Shown here in pieces: positions 35,165-46,905 of a stretch of 64,000 nucleotides of DNA. A model generated the notes under the pieces. It was not told where the DNA came from, did not search any database, and was given only the letters and a program-made list of their open reading frames with translations. Position numbers and translations under genes: made by a program. Numbering within the stretch: the stretch's first letter is position 1; each line of letters opens with the position of its first letter. This DNA is from Nepenthes gracilis. Its lineage: Eukaryota; Streptophyta; Magnoliopsida; Caryophyllales; Nepenthaceae. The stretch lies in the NCBI GenBank assembly GCA_033239525.1, contig BSYO01000022.1:10550923-10614922 (forward strand). Reading direction: 5' to 3'.

Positions 35165-35615
35165 TATAGGCTTCAGCAGTCCTTTGTGCCGAGCTGAGTC
35201 GGCTTCTTCAAGCCGATTCTGAGCCGATTTGCAGCCGATTGCTGCTTCTCTTCATTTCGTCTTCCTCGACTTCTGATCTCCTTCTACCGTTCAATTCCAT
35301 TGATTACTGAAGCATTAGTGGTCCATTTAAGTGATGATAATTCTCCCATTTATTAAGTCATCAATTCTCGGCCGGTTAATGAAAATAACGCCTGATTAAG
35401 GCATTTGATGATTTTTCCTATAAATTAAGCATTCTGGTTTTATTCCTGGTACCTAACTCAACCGATACACCATCTAGAAGAGTAAGGCGTGTCCAGAAGC
35501 TCAAAGTCAGCTCGGATTTCATAACCCAAAAACAGAGCAAGCAAATGGTGGGAGGTATAAAACTTGATTCTTTATTCCGCTTTCATGGTTGTTTAAGCCA
35601 CATTATTTGCTACCA
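35165..35615 (+). repeat. 3' LTR of the copia element
   Basis: This 451-bp copy is collinear with 29104-29566. The first 60 bases contain a 12-base deletion relative to the 5' copy, and transitions dominate the other differences. Divergence by eye is several percent, so the insertion is not recent. Confidence 0.88.
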
Positions 35616-36134
35616 TGAATTGCATGTTCTCAGATATTTTTATTATGCATTGCTGAGTTTTAACTCACTCTTACTATTTTTTCTCCTTCCAAATAAGTAT
35701 GAGTTACATCCGTTGAGGTAGGGTAGATGATTTAAGTCAGCTAGACGATGACAAATGATCTTATGGACCTAGTTTTGTAACATTAAACTTTCTGATGGAT
35801 TATATTATATTTCTAATGGATTTTGTTTATAGATGTATGCATATGATGAGAATGATATAACCGTAGTATAATTTTTGCTGTATTGGTAAATGTTTATATT
35901 TTCGTAGATTTTGTTATGGATAGTTGGGTACCTAGTGGCATCTGTTATGAAACAACGTCGTACCAGAGATATAATATTGACACAATATATAATTTTGTAG
36001 CTTTTGGATCCTGTGATATGCTTGTGGAATTGTATGTTGTATAGTACAGGATATTTACAAATTTTTATATTTGGTCGACGTCCGTATTACAGTTGGATCC
36101 TTACCGATTTTCAATTTAGATACGGGATGTCACA

Positions 36135-37750
36135 ATGGGACTGTGGGTCGAATAACCTCAGGGTTCACCGCTAGTCCGTAGACTTTTATGCTGGGCCGAC
36201 TCATCTCTATCGTCCCATCACTAGTAAATAATTGAATCCAAATAATATATATCCATAAATAAATGACTCCACAAGTTTATTTGAAATAAAGATATTATGT
36301 TGAAATTAAATTTAAAAATATATTTAAAATCAGGAGGAAGTCAACACTAATTTAATGAACAAAGTTTTGTCATTACAAATATGTTTTTATAATAAATAAA
36401 AAGTCAAATAACCAGATAAAAATCTAAAAATATTTAAAATGTATTTTTCAATTATTTTTTAATATTGAAATAACTTATAAAATATTAACATAAAAAATCA
36501 AATCATAAGTTGACGTCTATTATATTTCGATTCATCCGATGCCTATGATATGGTAACTATGTAATAACTTTTGACTATAAAAATTTAAATGTCTATATTT
36601 TATATTTTTAAAAAATAAAAAATATAAATAATTATTTTTGTTTTTATAATAATTAAATATTTAAATATTTGTATAACAAGAAAAATAACACAAATTATAA
36701 TCATTTAAATGTGCATTTTATTTTCTATCAATAGACTGTCGGCGCTCCATCGCCGTTCAACGTGATTGAGCGCCTCTCGTAGCAGAAGCCACAAGGCTCA
36801 CAGCCTCTCTTCTGTGAAAAGTCGCATTTTTGACCGCCAATTTTAATGGTCAATATTGAATAAAAATATTATAAAGATGGTTAGATTTTATTTATTTTTC
36901 TAATTTTAATACCTATTAAATACAAAATTTAAATATAAAAAATATAATAAAAACATTTATATGTCTATATTTAAAGCTTAAATATCATTCCTCGAGCTTT
37001 TGTCATCCTTGTCATAGTTTCTATGCCTCGGTTATCAATCGTTGGATATAAAATCAACGGTTTGGATATTCTTTATAAATAAAATAAAATTAAAATAGAT
37101 GAACCGTTGATTTATATCTGACAATATAAAAATCAAGGCACGAGAGATACACCGATATACCGCACTAACATGGTACAGTACCCCGCTTAACATACATATG
37201 AACCATTCTGCCAATTTTTCTATCTCCTTTAATATTTGCTTTGCTTCGGTTGGATAAAAAATCTAACGGTTGATATTTATAACTATAAAAATATCTAGAT
37301 AATTTTTATTTTTTTAAATATCGAGTTAAATATTTAATATATATGAATAATTGAATATTTAAAAAAACTATATGTAATTTTTTTTTTTCACTCGAAAACA
37401 ATCACAATTGAATTCCTTTCTAAAGACAGAGATGAGAGATAAATAAAGTATATTCCTATTGTTTTCAATAGGAAGGTAGGGATTTTTACCTAAAATTTTA
37501 TTATAACCCTTTCAAAATTTTTTTTATTTTTTAATTATTAAGATCATATTAAAGTAATAAAAGGCAGAGATTGGGATGATAAGTATTTAATATAAGACCA
37601 TACTAATAGCATTATTTTGATAAAATGCTCCACACAATTAAAATGGCCACTCCATATGCTCATTATTCATTATACACCTCACAACTTCTTACATTTATTA
37701 TTGACTTATTGTTCTTCTACAGGCCTATGCATGGGTCATGCATGGCGGTT
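36135..37750. other. Intergenic DNA with foldback element
   Basis: AT-rich spacer between repeat debris and the first DUF26 gene. Apart from the foldback at 37023-37143 and similar short motifs (CTAACGGTTGATAT at 37262), nothing is recognised. The last 150 bp should hold the 3' untranslated region of the gene ending at 37751. Confidence 0.5.
37023..37143. repeat. MITE-like foldback element
   Basis: The left arm ATGCCTCGG...GGATATAAAATCAACGG (37023-37060) pairs with the right arm CCGTTGATTTATATCTGAC...CAAGGCAC (37104-37141), leaving a short AT loop. No open frame. Outer termini and target duplication are unclear. Confidence 0.55.
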
Positions 37751-38473
37751 CTAAAAGAAGAAGTTGTATATCTCATAACGCACATAGCAGCTACCGTATA
37801 ACACTCGGCAGCCTTCCTTATCCTTGCAGAAGCCTTGAAAAACTTCATGCGCCGAGGACAAGCACTGAGAGCAAGCAACCTGCGAAAGGTCTCCTGTGCA
37901 CTGCTCCAGTCCATACAACGTCAAAGACGAAGATAGTTTCATCTCAGCCCTGCCAAAACCTCGATTTTTAGGTTTGATTGCGTCCGAATCGATCCTGGCA
38001 AAGAGTGCTTGAAGTGATTTTTTGAAATAACTAGGGTTCTTGACGTTGTTGACGTTTGCATATTCTATATTATCTGCCGTGTCTACTTCTCCGAAGAAGT
38101 TGTTATTGTCGTACCTCAGGAAGCATTCATCATACCATATCCCGGCATCGTCTTGGCCTGGGCAAGCTTGGAGGATTTGACTCGCTGCATCATTGATGCA
38201 TACCGAACAGTTGTGTAAGCTCACGTCGCCTCTGCATTGTGCCAAGCCATAAATGCGACTTTCCCCGCTGCCATAGCCGGCAGCGAAGAAATGACCCTTC
38301 TTAACCTCTTGAACCACATCGGATAAGAAGTGATTGATGTTTGCTGATATCGAGCTGTTTTCTGCTACAGTAGTATTTGAGTCGCAGAAGTTTCCCAGCG
38401 GACCGTCTCCGAGGCAATGGCTCAAGAAGATAGAAAGACAAAGAAGAAGAAGAAGTCGTCCAATTGAACTCAT
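37751..38473 (-). CDS. Cysteine-rich repeat secretory protein (two DUF26/Gnk2 domains), paralogue A
   Basis: One exon, 240 residues. A hydrophobic signal peptide (residues 1-22, RLLLLLCLSIFLSHCLG) is followed by two Gnk2 domains with the diagnostic C-X8-C-X2-C: C80/C89/C92 and C192/C201/C204. Other conserved cysteines are at 30, 104, 117, 216, 222 and 229. There is no transmembrane segment or kinase domain, so it is a secreted CRRSP rather than a receptor kinase (CRK). The ginkbilobin-type fold binds mannose, and several members are antifungal or plasmodesmal. The exact role here is unknown. It lacks the PFFFPLES tail of paralogues B and C and ends IYNFFF. The start is the only Met before the signal peptide, and a TATA box lies 70 bp upstream. 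Confidence 0.9.
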   Translation of the reverse strand: MSSIGRLLLLLCLSIFLSHCLGDGPLGNFCDSNTTVAENSSISANINHFLSDVVQEVKKGHFFAAGYGSGESRIYGLAQCRGDVSLHNCSVCINDAASQILQACPGQDDAGIWYDECFLRYDNNNFFGEVDTADNIEYANVNNVKNPSYFKKSLQALFARIDSDAIKPKNRGFGRAEMKLSSSLTLYGLEQCTGDLSQVACSQCLSSAHEVFQGFCKDKEGCRVLYGSCYVRYEIYNFFF

Positions 38474-38542
38474 TGTTTTCTAGCTCTCTAGCTCGTATAG
38501 GTGGCCTAGAGCTTGAGGTTAATGGATAGGCCGAAAGCATTG

Positions 38543-38551
38543 CTTATATAG
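38543..38551 (-). promoter_or_regulatory. Candidate TATA box of DUF26 gene A
   Basis: The minus strand reads CTATATAAG, 70-78 bp upstream of the start codon, giving a short leader of about 40 nt. Confidence 0.55.
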
Positions 38552-41500
38552 TAATGGAGATGCATGCTGATCTTGGGGGTAGGTGGTAGGCCGCAGCTAT
38601 TCTTGAATCATTAGCCAGTTCCACCTTAAATTTTATCCATTGAGAAGTACTATTTATTTAACTATTCATATTTCTTTTATAATTCACTGTATAAATATAC
38701 TAAATACCCTATACTTTATTTATTTATTAAAAATTAAAAATACACTGATATTGAAAGTGGGGTCTACTTTGAATCTTATCTGGATGTCATTATCTATTTG
38801 AATGTATATGTGGTAGTAAAGTTTGACCTGGTAAACGAATGAGTTAATTGAACGGCCGAATTTTCCATCGTTGTTTGTCTTAATGTTCTAGAATGATGCA
38901 ATATACTTTGGACTTTGATGCCAAATCAGAAAAATTAAAATAAATAAATAAATAAATAAGAAAAAAAAAAGAGATCATATATCACACATATAATTTTCGT
39001 TATAGATAGGGTTTGAAAAAGGGTAAGATTATTTGTAATTTATTACACCTAATCTTATTATTACGTCTCAAAATCAAATCTGAAATAATAATTAATGACA
39101 ATTATTTCATTAACAATTAATAAACTTATGTTAATAACAGATGTGAGTTTCACATTGATATTACAACCGATTTAAAATAAAATAAATAATCTAATTACAA
39201 GATATAAAATACCACATTATCAGGTGATTGGAATACATACAATATCATGAGGTCAATATATGCCTAAGGAGCTATATATTTACCAAAATTAGAGTAACTG
39301 AATAACCATATAAGAGAATTAGAACCCAACTAATTATTCATAAGAAAATAGTAATAACTAAATGGTTACAAATTTAATTAATAGAATTGAAAGTACTTTG
39401 TTTCATGATTACTATTTCAAAATAAAATGCAGCAATCGACTCCATCAAAATCCAACTCTAATTTTTCCTTGAATAAGCTCCTTAACCATAATCTCTACTT
39501 ACAAGTGCCTGAGCCTATCAATTTAAAAGGAGGTTAATGAAAAATAAAAGTAAGAGTGAATCAAAAATTTAACAATGTATATAGTTACATAATTTAATAT
39601 ATAATTTCTATTAAACCATATCGAAAGGATAATAAATCAAATTCAAATGTAATAACGTAAATTTTTATAAAAAATATACATAACTTTTAATTTTTTTTTA
39701 AATCAAAGTGTACCATCTAAATTATATTCAAATATGCTAATTCTTGTGGATCAATGATCAGTCGAATATTATTAATAAAGGAATGGATAATCAAAACCCG
39801 AGTTATATTTATGTTCATAAAACCAAATATCTTACATTATCATTTAAGACCCGTAGGTGAATCATCATATATATCATATTGTAGACGAGATCGAACATCG
39901 TTTTTATTTAAGGATGATAAGTTCAAATATCGATAATTACTATAATATATTAAGGCATGCCATGATATACCACTGTAAATTTTTTTACAATGGTCTGATA
40001 TATAAATAAATAAAAATTCTACATAATTATAATAATTCTTATATTTTCTTATTTTAAAAAAATATTCTTAATTATTTAATAAATTATAGAGTTTTTTTTA
40101 ATTTCTCTAATTTATTATCATGTAATGTTTTAATTTTCTGTAAAAATTTAAATATACTTAATTTAAAATATATAATGCGATATTATAAGACATTTAAACA
40201 AAATTATAGAAAAATCAACAAAGTTTCTCAATCTAACATTTCATTTCAAATAATATGCGTGTAGGAAAAAAATGATAAAATTTTAGGACATTCAAAATAT
40301 ATATTTAGTGATTTTAAATATGTAAAAATATTATATATGAATTTAAACCATATAATAGATGTTTAAACAGGATTTCAATGCATGCATCGGTAAAAATGCA
40401 AAGGAATAAGTTGATAATATAAAATATATAAATTAAAAATATAAATTTTATAAAAATTATAAGAAATGGGATTCATACATGTAAAGTATAAATAATCTAA
40501 TTATAAAAATATGACATATATGAGTATTTAAAATAATAAATTTTTAATAAAGTAATAAAAGATTGGCAACAAATAAATGAAGGTTTGAAATGCATTTGTC
40601 TTATCATGTATGTCACCAAAATCTTACTTGAAATCACTTAACTTTGTATTTTTTTAACTTTTCTCTCTCTTTCTTTTTTTTTTCTCTTCTTCTTATTCTC
40701 TCTATTTTTTCAAAATTTAATAAAAATGACTAAAAATCAGTCAAATTTAACTTATATAGTAGATTAGCACACGTGCGTTCATCAGATTGTCAGACATATA
40801 TCGTGCGTGAGCACACTGAAAAATATGCTCGAGCTCCAGTTAGAAGTTTGTCTAACATGACCTCTCTGCTTCAGACACGTATGTACGTGTGTCAGGTGCT
40901 GACCAAGTGTCCTTCAATTTAATGTGATTCAGTCAAAAATTGACTTCGACTAAATTTTTTTTTTCTTTGGTTTCAATTTTATTTATCTCAACTATAAAAT
41001 TTAAATTTTAAAACTTGTTCTTTACACTTACATTATATTATATAATATATTATTTTAGAACCTAAACTTGTGACTTGCGAGTCATATTATGATAAATTAA
41101 TAAATTGAACTGGTTCGAGAAAAAACATCACTGCACTGTTTCTTCATCAGCTTATTTGAGATTTTTATAATGTTATATAGTCTTTTATCGGCTTTGAAAA
41201 ATACAATCAAATTCTACTTGATTAAAACATAACCGAATATTATGAATTCAAAACTTGATTTTTTTTTCTATAAAATCTTTTGGGCTGATAAGATCTATGT
41301 AAGGCTAGACATTGGTAATTAAAGTCTATTAATATAAATAAATAAATATCATATCATTCGATAATTTATTCCTAAAATTATTCAATAATTTATGAAAAAA
41401 TGGATTGATAATGGCCTCCATAGTTTGATCAAAGTCAAAATAAAGGCTAGTGGTGTGCTAGTCAAGTTTGGCATGCTAAATTAATGAGCCTCACAAAAAA

Positions 41501-41906
41501 AGGAGTGAAGAAATTTTTGGAAATATATATAAGTTAGAAAAAAAATTTATATTTCAACTTATAAACCAGTGTTACTAATAAATAAAAAGCTTATGATTTT
41601 TTTTTTTAATTTAGAAAGTGCCCAACACATAAGAATAAACCTTATATATAATTAGTATAGGCTGTGGGCTTGATGAGACCCGATGAATATAACAGTGATA
41701 TTAGAGTAGATCGACTTACAAAAAAGCTGAGATTGTCAAAAAATCCCACATAGAATATTAAAAAGAAGTAATAGTGCCTTCTAAGTGTGTATTTGCCTAA
41801 CTCAAAAGTTTCTATTTTTAATTTTAAATAGTTCAAACACATGTCGACAATATTATATCCATTTTGTTAATTATTTAAAATATTATACTGATTTAAATAT
41901 CAGAGG
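38552..41906. other. Intergenic DNA of the DUF26 cluster
   Basis: AT-rich, without a believable reading frame. Segments 38890-39060 and 41030-41270 are paralogous to 44150-44260 and 44270-44480. Segment 41380-41890 is paralogous to 47090-47680 (shared GTGTGCTAGTCAAGTTTGGC). These are duplicated flanks of the gene cluster. A pyrimidine-rich tract near 40660-40715 may be LTR debris. Confidence 0.55.
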
Positions 41907-42906
41907 TGATGTGTCCTAAGATTTGGGTTATCGTACGATTGGAGAGTCACTTGATCTTTTACTGTAGGTCGAATTAGAGTGGGCGGGTTCGATCTTCATC
42001 TTTATTAACCTGAAACCTTAGCATCACAAATAACGAACGAGAGGTCAAAGAATTGGTAGGACTCAATTTCTAATTTATTATTTGACACTCAAAGTAGAAA
42101 TCTTTTCAAGAAAAAAGAAAGATATAAGAGGATGTGAAGAATGTAGAATTGCACATATACGAGGGATGTTTCCAAGGAAAAAGAAAATGCAAGGAGGATG
42201 TAAAAAATGCAGAATTGTACGTATGCGAGGGATATTGAGGAGGCTTGGGCTCCTGTCTGCGCTCTACCGGGAGCAACTTGGTGAGATGGAGTCCTCTCTA
42301 AGCTCTTATATCTCGTTAAGGATTGTTTCAGCTGAATTGGTTGATCCTTTTTCCGTTCGAGAGTCCTCTCTCCTTCTTCGTGTGTTCGAAAAGCCTTTGT
42401 TCCCTCCCTCCGATAGTGAGGGGGACTTGTAGTGTTTTGTAGATGAGGTTTTGACATCAAGACTCGTGATAAGTGTCCTGTCAAGATTTGCCAACCGTTG
42501 GAGCGTTAACGAGAGTCACCATTGTCATAAGCTGTTTTATGATGGTGATGTAACTATAACTGGTGGTGGCCGATAGGGGTTAGGTTGTTTTTTACGTGGA
42601 CTGGTTGGGCTACTATTGGTCAGTGAGCACGGTGGTTCCCCATGATTGACTGTTCCACATTGGCTGGGACTTGCTGCGCCGGTATCTCTTGCGCTGTTAG
42701 ACTACTATCGTTGAGGTGGAGGGTAGACTTGGACCGTAATTGACTGAGTCATAGAGGTTGTCTATTGATCCTACCCCATCATGCCCTCTTGGGCCTGTCC
42801 ATAGTAGATTGGCTGCTTGGACGGTTTCCTAATCCTTACCCCTTATTGGTCTTTGCTGGCAAATGAGTTTACTATTGGATCGGCCACTGTGTGACTGGAT
42901 CTATCA
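41907..42906 (-). mobile_element. Solo LTR, Tat-type Ty3/gypsy, TSD AGAGG
   Basis: A 1000-bp insertion lies in the duplicated flank of the DUF26 cluster. On the plus strand it runs TGATGTGTCC...GGATCTATCA and is flanked by perfect AGAGG at 41902-41906 and 42907-42911. The paralogous flank near 47670-47690 continues without it, so the empty site is visible. Orientation is minus, judged from TTGACACTCAAAGTAG near 42083, the reverse of the R/U5 block of the Tat LTRs. It contains two copies of a 66-bp unit (42128 and 42194). No gag-pol is present. Confidence 0.75.
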
Positions 42907-42911
42907 AGAGG

Positions 42912-44028
42912 GTTTCTTGAAAGAATTCTTGGGAAGCCATTTTTGTATTTTATTTCTATTGTGGCGGGAAATGACTATAAAAAAAAACATAGATATTGAA
43001 AACTGTACACAAGATTATATGTCAAAATGCTCTAATACCAGATCAAAAAATAAATTATCCGAAAAACTTTAACCGATACACGAAGGCTAAGAAGTAAATA
43101 ATAATTTTCTCCTTTATCTTGTACGGAAACCAACAGATTTAAATGTTTAACCTATTTGGTGAAGATCAAAGAATAATTTCATAATCTAATGCACATTTTC
43201 ATGCGATCGTCATTTGGTGCTAGAAGCACGGAATAAACAAATGTTATTTTTTTTAATTAAAACTCAAGATTATTTGTGAAATTAAAATTATTAATTTATT
43301 TATTTTATTCATAAAAACATTTCAAAACCACCCAAATATATAAATTATTACTTCTTTTTTTTTTTAAAAAAAAAGCTAAATTAAAAAAAATCAATAACAA
43401 ACGCGGCCTGTTTAAATTGGTATGGTATTTTCCTCTAGAAACCACACACGTGGGAGATTGACTGTGGATTATAAGGATGCTTCTAATGGTTGACTTTTGA
43501 ATTGTTCTTATGTGAGTTTTATATTATTACATAATTATTAAATTTTATCAAAATTTTAAATTAATTCGTATCTGTCGATCTAATCTGATCTATGGATATA
43601 ACATAGAAAGTTTGGATTATTGGGCATAGGGTTGCCAAAGGCTGACTCGAGCATAAAAGGTTCGGCAAGGAGCCCACTAAACAAGTTTCAATTGTAGTCC
43701 GAGTGGCTCGAACCGTTTGGTTGGGTGATCGAGCAGTTAAAATTTTCAGTAATGGGGCATAATTTTTGAGGAAATTAATGTTGAACTAGGAAAATGCGTT
43801 GAAGGATGTCGAGATGCTTCACTAAGTTGCTAGATCTATTCATTTCATGAGGATTCTACATTCTTAACTGATAATTACTCAGGAACAAATGATGTACGTG
43901 TTCTCATTTACGAAACTATTCAAGAATGAAGAATATAATATTTACTATTCAATTCTTTAAAGACAGAAAATATTTTAATTTTATAGTAAATTTTTAAATT
44001 TTAAACAACAAGAGCTTAATTTTAAATA
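42912..44028. other. Intergenic DNA of the DUF26 cluster
   Basis: The first 170 bp are paralogous to 47690-47840 (shared ACACAAGATTA and ATGATATGATACC-like ends). The segment 43910-44028 is paralogous to 48220-48350, the 3' flank of gene C (shared ACAAGAGCTTA). No reading frame is seen. The piece 43620-43745 is unclassified. Confidence 0.5.
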
Positions 44029-44137
44029 TAGTAGTGATGTTCGAGCCGCAAAAGTTTCCTAGAGGACTATCTTCGTGGTAACGGCTCAAGAAGATTCAAA
44101 GAAAAAGAAGAAGAATAAGTGGTCCAAATGAACTCAT
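44029..44137 (-). pseudogene. DUF26 secretory-protein relic (signal-peptide end only)
   Basis: The minus strand from ATG at 44135-44137 reads MSSFGPLILLLFL, a stop, then IFLSRYHEDSPLGNFCGSN. It aligns with residues 1-33 of gene A (MSSIGRLLLLLCLSIFLSHC... GNFCDSN). After that the sequence passes straight into DNA homologous to the 3' flank of gene C. The two Gnk2 domains were therefore lost by an internal deletion. The upstream region (44140-44260) also matches upstream DNA of gene A. Confidence 0.8.
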
Positions 44138-46107
44138 TGATTTTTAGCTTTGATGAACTATACTTCGGACTTTAATGCCAAATCAAAAAGGATAGAATTT
44201 TTGCTCTACAAAAGATTTGAAAAAGGATTAGACTATTTTAATTTATTATATATAATCTTATAATATATAATATAATGTATTATTCCACAACCTAGGCCTA
44301 TGACTTTTAAGTCACGTCATAATAAATTAATATTTTGAACTGATTCGAGAAGGGGCAGCACCGAACTATTTCTTCTTGACTTTTATGGGCATTGAAAATT
44401 ATCATGAAATTTTATTTGGTTAAAATATAATTGAATATTATGAATTTTAAACATGATTTATTTTTTCTATAGAATCTCTCGATATTGAATATTATGAATA
44501 TTAAATATTATCAATATTGTTAATATAGTATGTAATATTTTTTATATTATTTTTTAAAAAAATTTAAATATTATAGAACGGGCATATTCCTATAAAATGC
44601 CATGTCAACTATTTGTTTTTGTATGTAAATTATTTCCTTATATAATTTAAATTAGGTACTATATAAATGCCATCACTGTACTGTTAATAACAATAATTCA
44701 ATACAATTAATGCATATTCTGTTCTAAAAATTTAAGAAAATGAATATATATAGGAGGAACTATTTTTTATTTTAATTTATTGAGAAAATTATCAGAAAAA
44801 AAAATATTATATAGAATTTAATTTAATTATAGCATTAATGATTTATAACATTTGTCTTTTTATTTTTTTGCTTAACAACCAAATATCAAAAAAAGAAAAC
44901 CATAATTAACATTTTATTTTCTTTTCAATGTAATTTTCGATCAACATCTAAACAAAAATTTAATTCTCATTTTTTTAATTATCAGTTTCATTAATTCAAA
45001 ATTTGCTATAACCAAATATTCTATTAAAACACTTCCATCTGTTCATTTGAGTATCTATATCTAAATATAAAAATATAAACTAAAATAATATCACAATTGA
45101 CTGTCTATAACTGTTTAAAATTTTAATTTTATGAGTAAAAGTACTTAATTTGGGCATTCTAAATCCCGATGTTTATTCATTTTCAACGGTGTCTTCTTTT
45201 CTTCTTCTATCAACTTATTTTCGACGATTGCCGTTCTATCCGTGGTTGTTGCCACCACCGTCGTTTATCTTAACTTTAATTTATATCCACTTCTATCTAA
45301 AAATTATCATTGGATGTTATAAAAAATAAATTCTGCCATTGAGAGATAGGTTAAAATAATATATTCAACTATTTTAAAATTTTTTTAAAATATTATTTAA
45401 TTGGTATAGACAATCAGTATATATAATCTAATATGTTACATGAATTATAGCAGATATTTAAATTTAAAATAATTGTAGAGATAATTTAATTTAGATATTT
45501 TAAAAAAAATATTTCAATACAAATGATCTTAATATTCTCTATTTTTTTTTTATGGACTAACTATAGCAAAGTTAGGCCGGCTATTCATTTAAGTGAGCAT
45601 AATCCCATCATTTTCTAAGATCCCATTTGCTGTACTTTTGAGCTATATTTATAACACCCCGATTTATCATAGGTAGGTAGGAAGTCAAAAAGTTTCAGTC
45701 AAGATTCTAGAATAATAGGCTTCTAAAGTTTCATTAATGGAGGTGTGAAGAGAGACAACATTATTTTTATAATATAAAAATTAATTTTATAATTTAAATT
45801 CCTCTTGTGACAGTGTAAATTAAGCAAAATATGATTTTGTGATCATAACTCTTGAAAAGATGAAAATAAAATCAGATGATGAGAAGACTAATTGAAGCCA
45901 TGCACCATGTACATATATTGACATGAAAAAAGCCCACAAATTTATTCATTAATCATATTTTAACATAATTTTAAATCACGATGGTATCATCATGCCATCA
46001 TAAAACACAAATGTCACCTTGATTGTATAGCAATGGTCGTGACACACACCATATCATATATTTAAATACACAATTTTTATCTTAAAACTTATGTCTTAAA
46101 AAATCTA
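44138..46107. other. Intergenic DNA of the DUF26 cluster
   Basis: AT-rich. The first 350 bp are paralogous to 38890-39060 and 41030-41270. No gene, no bounded element. The last 150 bp should include the 3' untranslated region of the gene at 46108. Confidence 0.5.
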
Positions 46108-46905
46108 CTAGTGTATTAGTTTTTGGAGATTGTCGGTCTTGGACATTTGTGATTCCAAAGGAAAGAAAAACGGGTAGAGCTCATATCTCACATAGCAGCT
46201 GCTGTATATCACTTGACAGCCCTTTTTATCACTGCAAAAACCCACAAAGTTCTCAAGAGCGATTGCCAAGCATTGAGCACAGGCAAGTGGAGAAAGGTCT
46301 CTCGTGCATTGCACCAGACCATATAATGTCTCAAAAGGAGACAACTTCGTCTCTCCCTTCCCGAATCCCTGATTCTTGAGCTTGATGGCTTTGGAGTCAA
46401 TCCTATCGAACAAGGCTCCGAGCGCTTTGTTAAAAGAATCAGGATCTGTCACATTCTCAACGTTCGCGTACAATAAGCCAATGGATGTGTCGAGTTTGCC
46501 AAAGAAGTTCTCTTTGCTATATCTCAAGAAGCAATACTCGTACCGAACACGGGCATCGGTTTGGATTGGGCAAAGCAGTCGTATCTGCTTTGCGGCGTTC
46601 TCGATGCAGCTCGAGCAATCGCTGTTGTTGACATCTCCCCTACACTGGCCCAGGCCATACACGCGGCTTTCACCTTGGCCATAGGACGTGGTGGCGAAGG
46701 AATCACGCTCGGTTTTCTCCACCACCTGAGATAATAAGTGACCAATGTTTGTTGACACTGAGTCACCACCGCCGCTTGTTTTGGTGTTTTGGTTGCAGTA
46801 TTTCCATAGAGGATCCGCTAAGGAATGGCGGCAAAATAGAGAAAGAAGGAGGAGGTAAATTACAGCCATGGGCTCTCCTGCTGCTTGGTGGTCGTCGTTG
46901 GTCAC
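46108..46905 (-). CDS. Cysteine-rich repeat secretory protein (two DUF26/Gnk2 domains), paralogue B
   Basis: One exon, 265 residues from the first Met. A second Met at residue 13 (46869) directly precedes the hydrophobic signal MAVIYLLLLSLFCRHSLA and is the more likely start. Both Gnk2 domains are complete: C88/C97/C100 and C200/C209/C212. The protein ends with the tail PFFFPLESQMSKTDNLQKLIH. There is no transmembrane or kinase part. It is a predicted apoplastic lectin-like defence or signalling protein, by family only. It lies between paralogue C (1.6 kb upstream) and the relic at 44029, all on one strand, as expected of tandem duplication. It shares long identical stretches with C, such as DPDSFNKALGALFDRIDS. 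Confidence 0.9.
   Translation of the reverse strand: MTNDDHQAAGEPMAVIYLLLLSLFCRHSLADPLWKYCNQNTKTSGGGDSVSTNIGHLLSQVVEKTERDSFATTSYGQGESRVYGLGQCRGDVNNSDCSSCIENAAKQIRLLCPIQTDARVRYEYCFLRYSKENFFGKLDTSIGLLYANVENVTDPDSFNKALGALFDRIDSKAIKLKNQGFGKGETKLSPFETLYGLVQCTRDLSPLACAQCLAIALENFVGFCSDKKGCQVIYSSCYVRYELYPFFFPLESQMSKTDNLQKLIH

Larger units (their letters stand above)
29104..35615 (+). mobile_element. Ty1/copia retrotransposon, complete but dead, TSD TGAAT
   Basis: This 6.5-kb element has LTRs at 29104-29566 and 35165-35615. The TGGTATCAGAGC primer site follows the first LTR and a purine tract precedes the second. Perfect TGAAT duplications flank it (29099-29103, 35616-35620). Domain order gag-protease-integrase-RT-RNase H is copia. 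It sits inside the LTR of a Tekay-type element, so it is younger than that element. An unusual leader of about 1.25 kb separates primer site and gag. Confidence 0.92.
26950..36134 (+). mobile_element. Del/Tekay-type element remnant (3' end plus LTR), split by a copia element
   Basis: The 3' interior (26950-27545) is non-open. It closes with the hallmark polypurine region AAAATTTTTATAAGTGGGAA next to an LTR starting TGTAACATTCTG at 27546. The LTR continues to 29103 and resumes after the copia insertion at 35621, ending near ATGTCACA at 36134, so about 2.07 kb once joined. Its GC tract is at 27790-28160, and TTTCATTCAATTTGTGG then GGTTAAAACAAGTG follow at 28216-28256. No 5' LTR or pol domain was found to the left, so the element is truncated. 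Confidence 0.65.

Noticed and set aside
42082..42484. Plus-strand 116-residue and minus-strand 131-residue frames
   Set aside because: They lie inside a solo LTR with a 66-bp duplication. Internal repetition rather than coding signal explains them.
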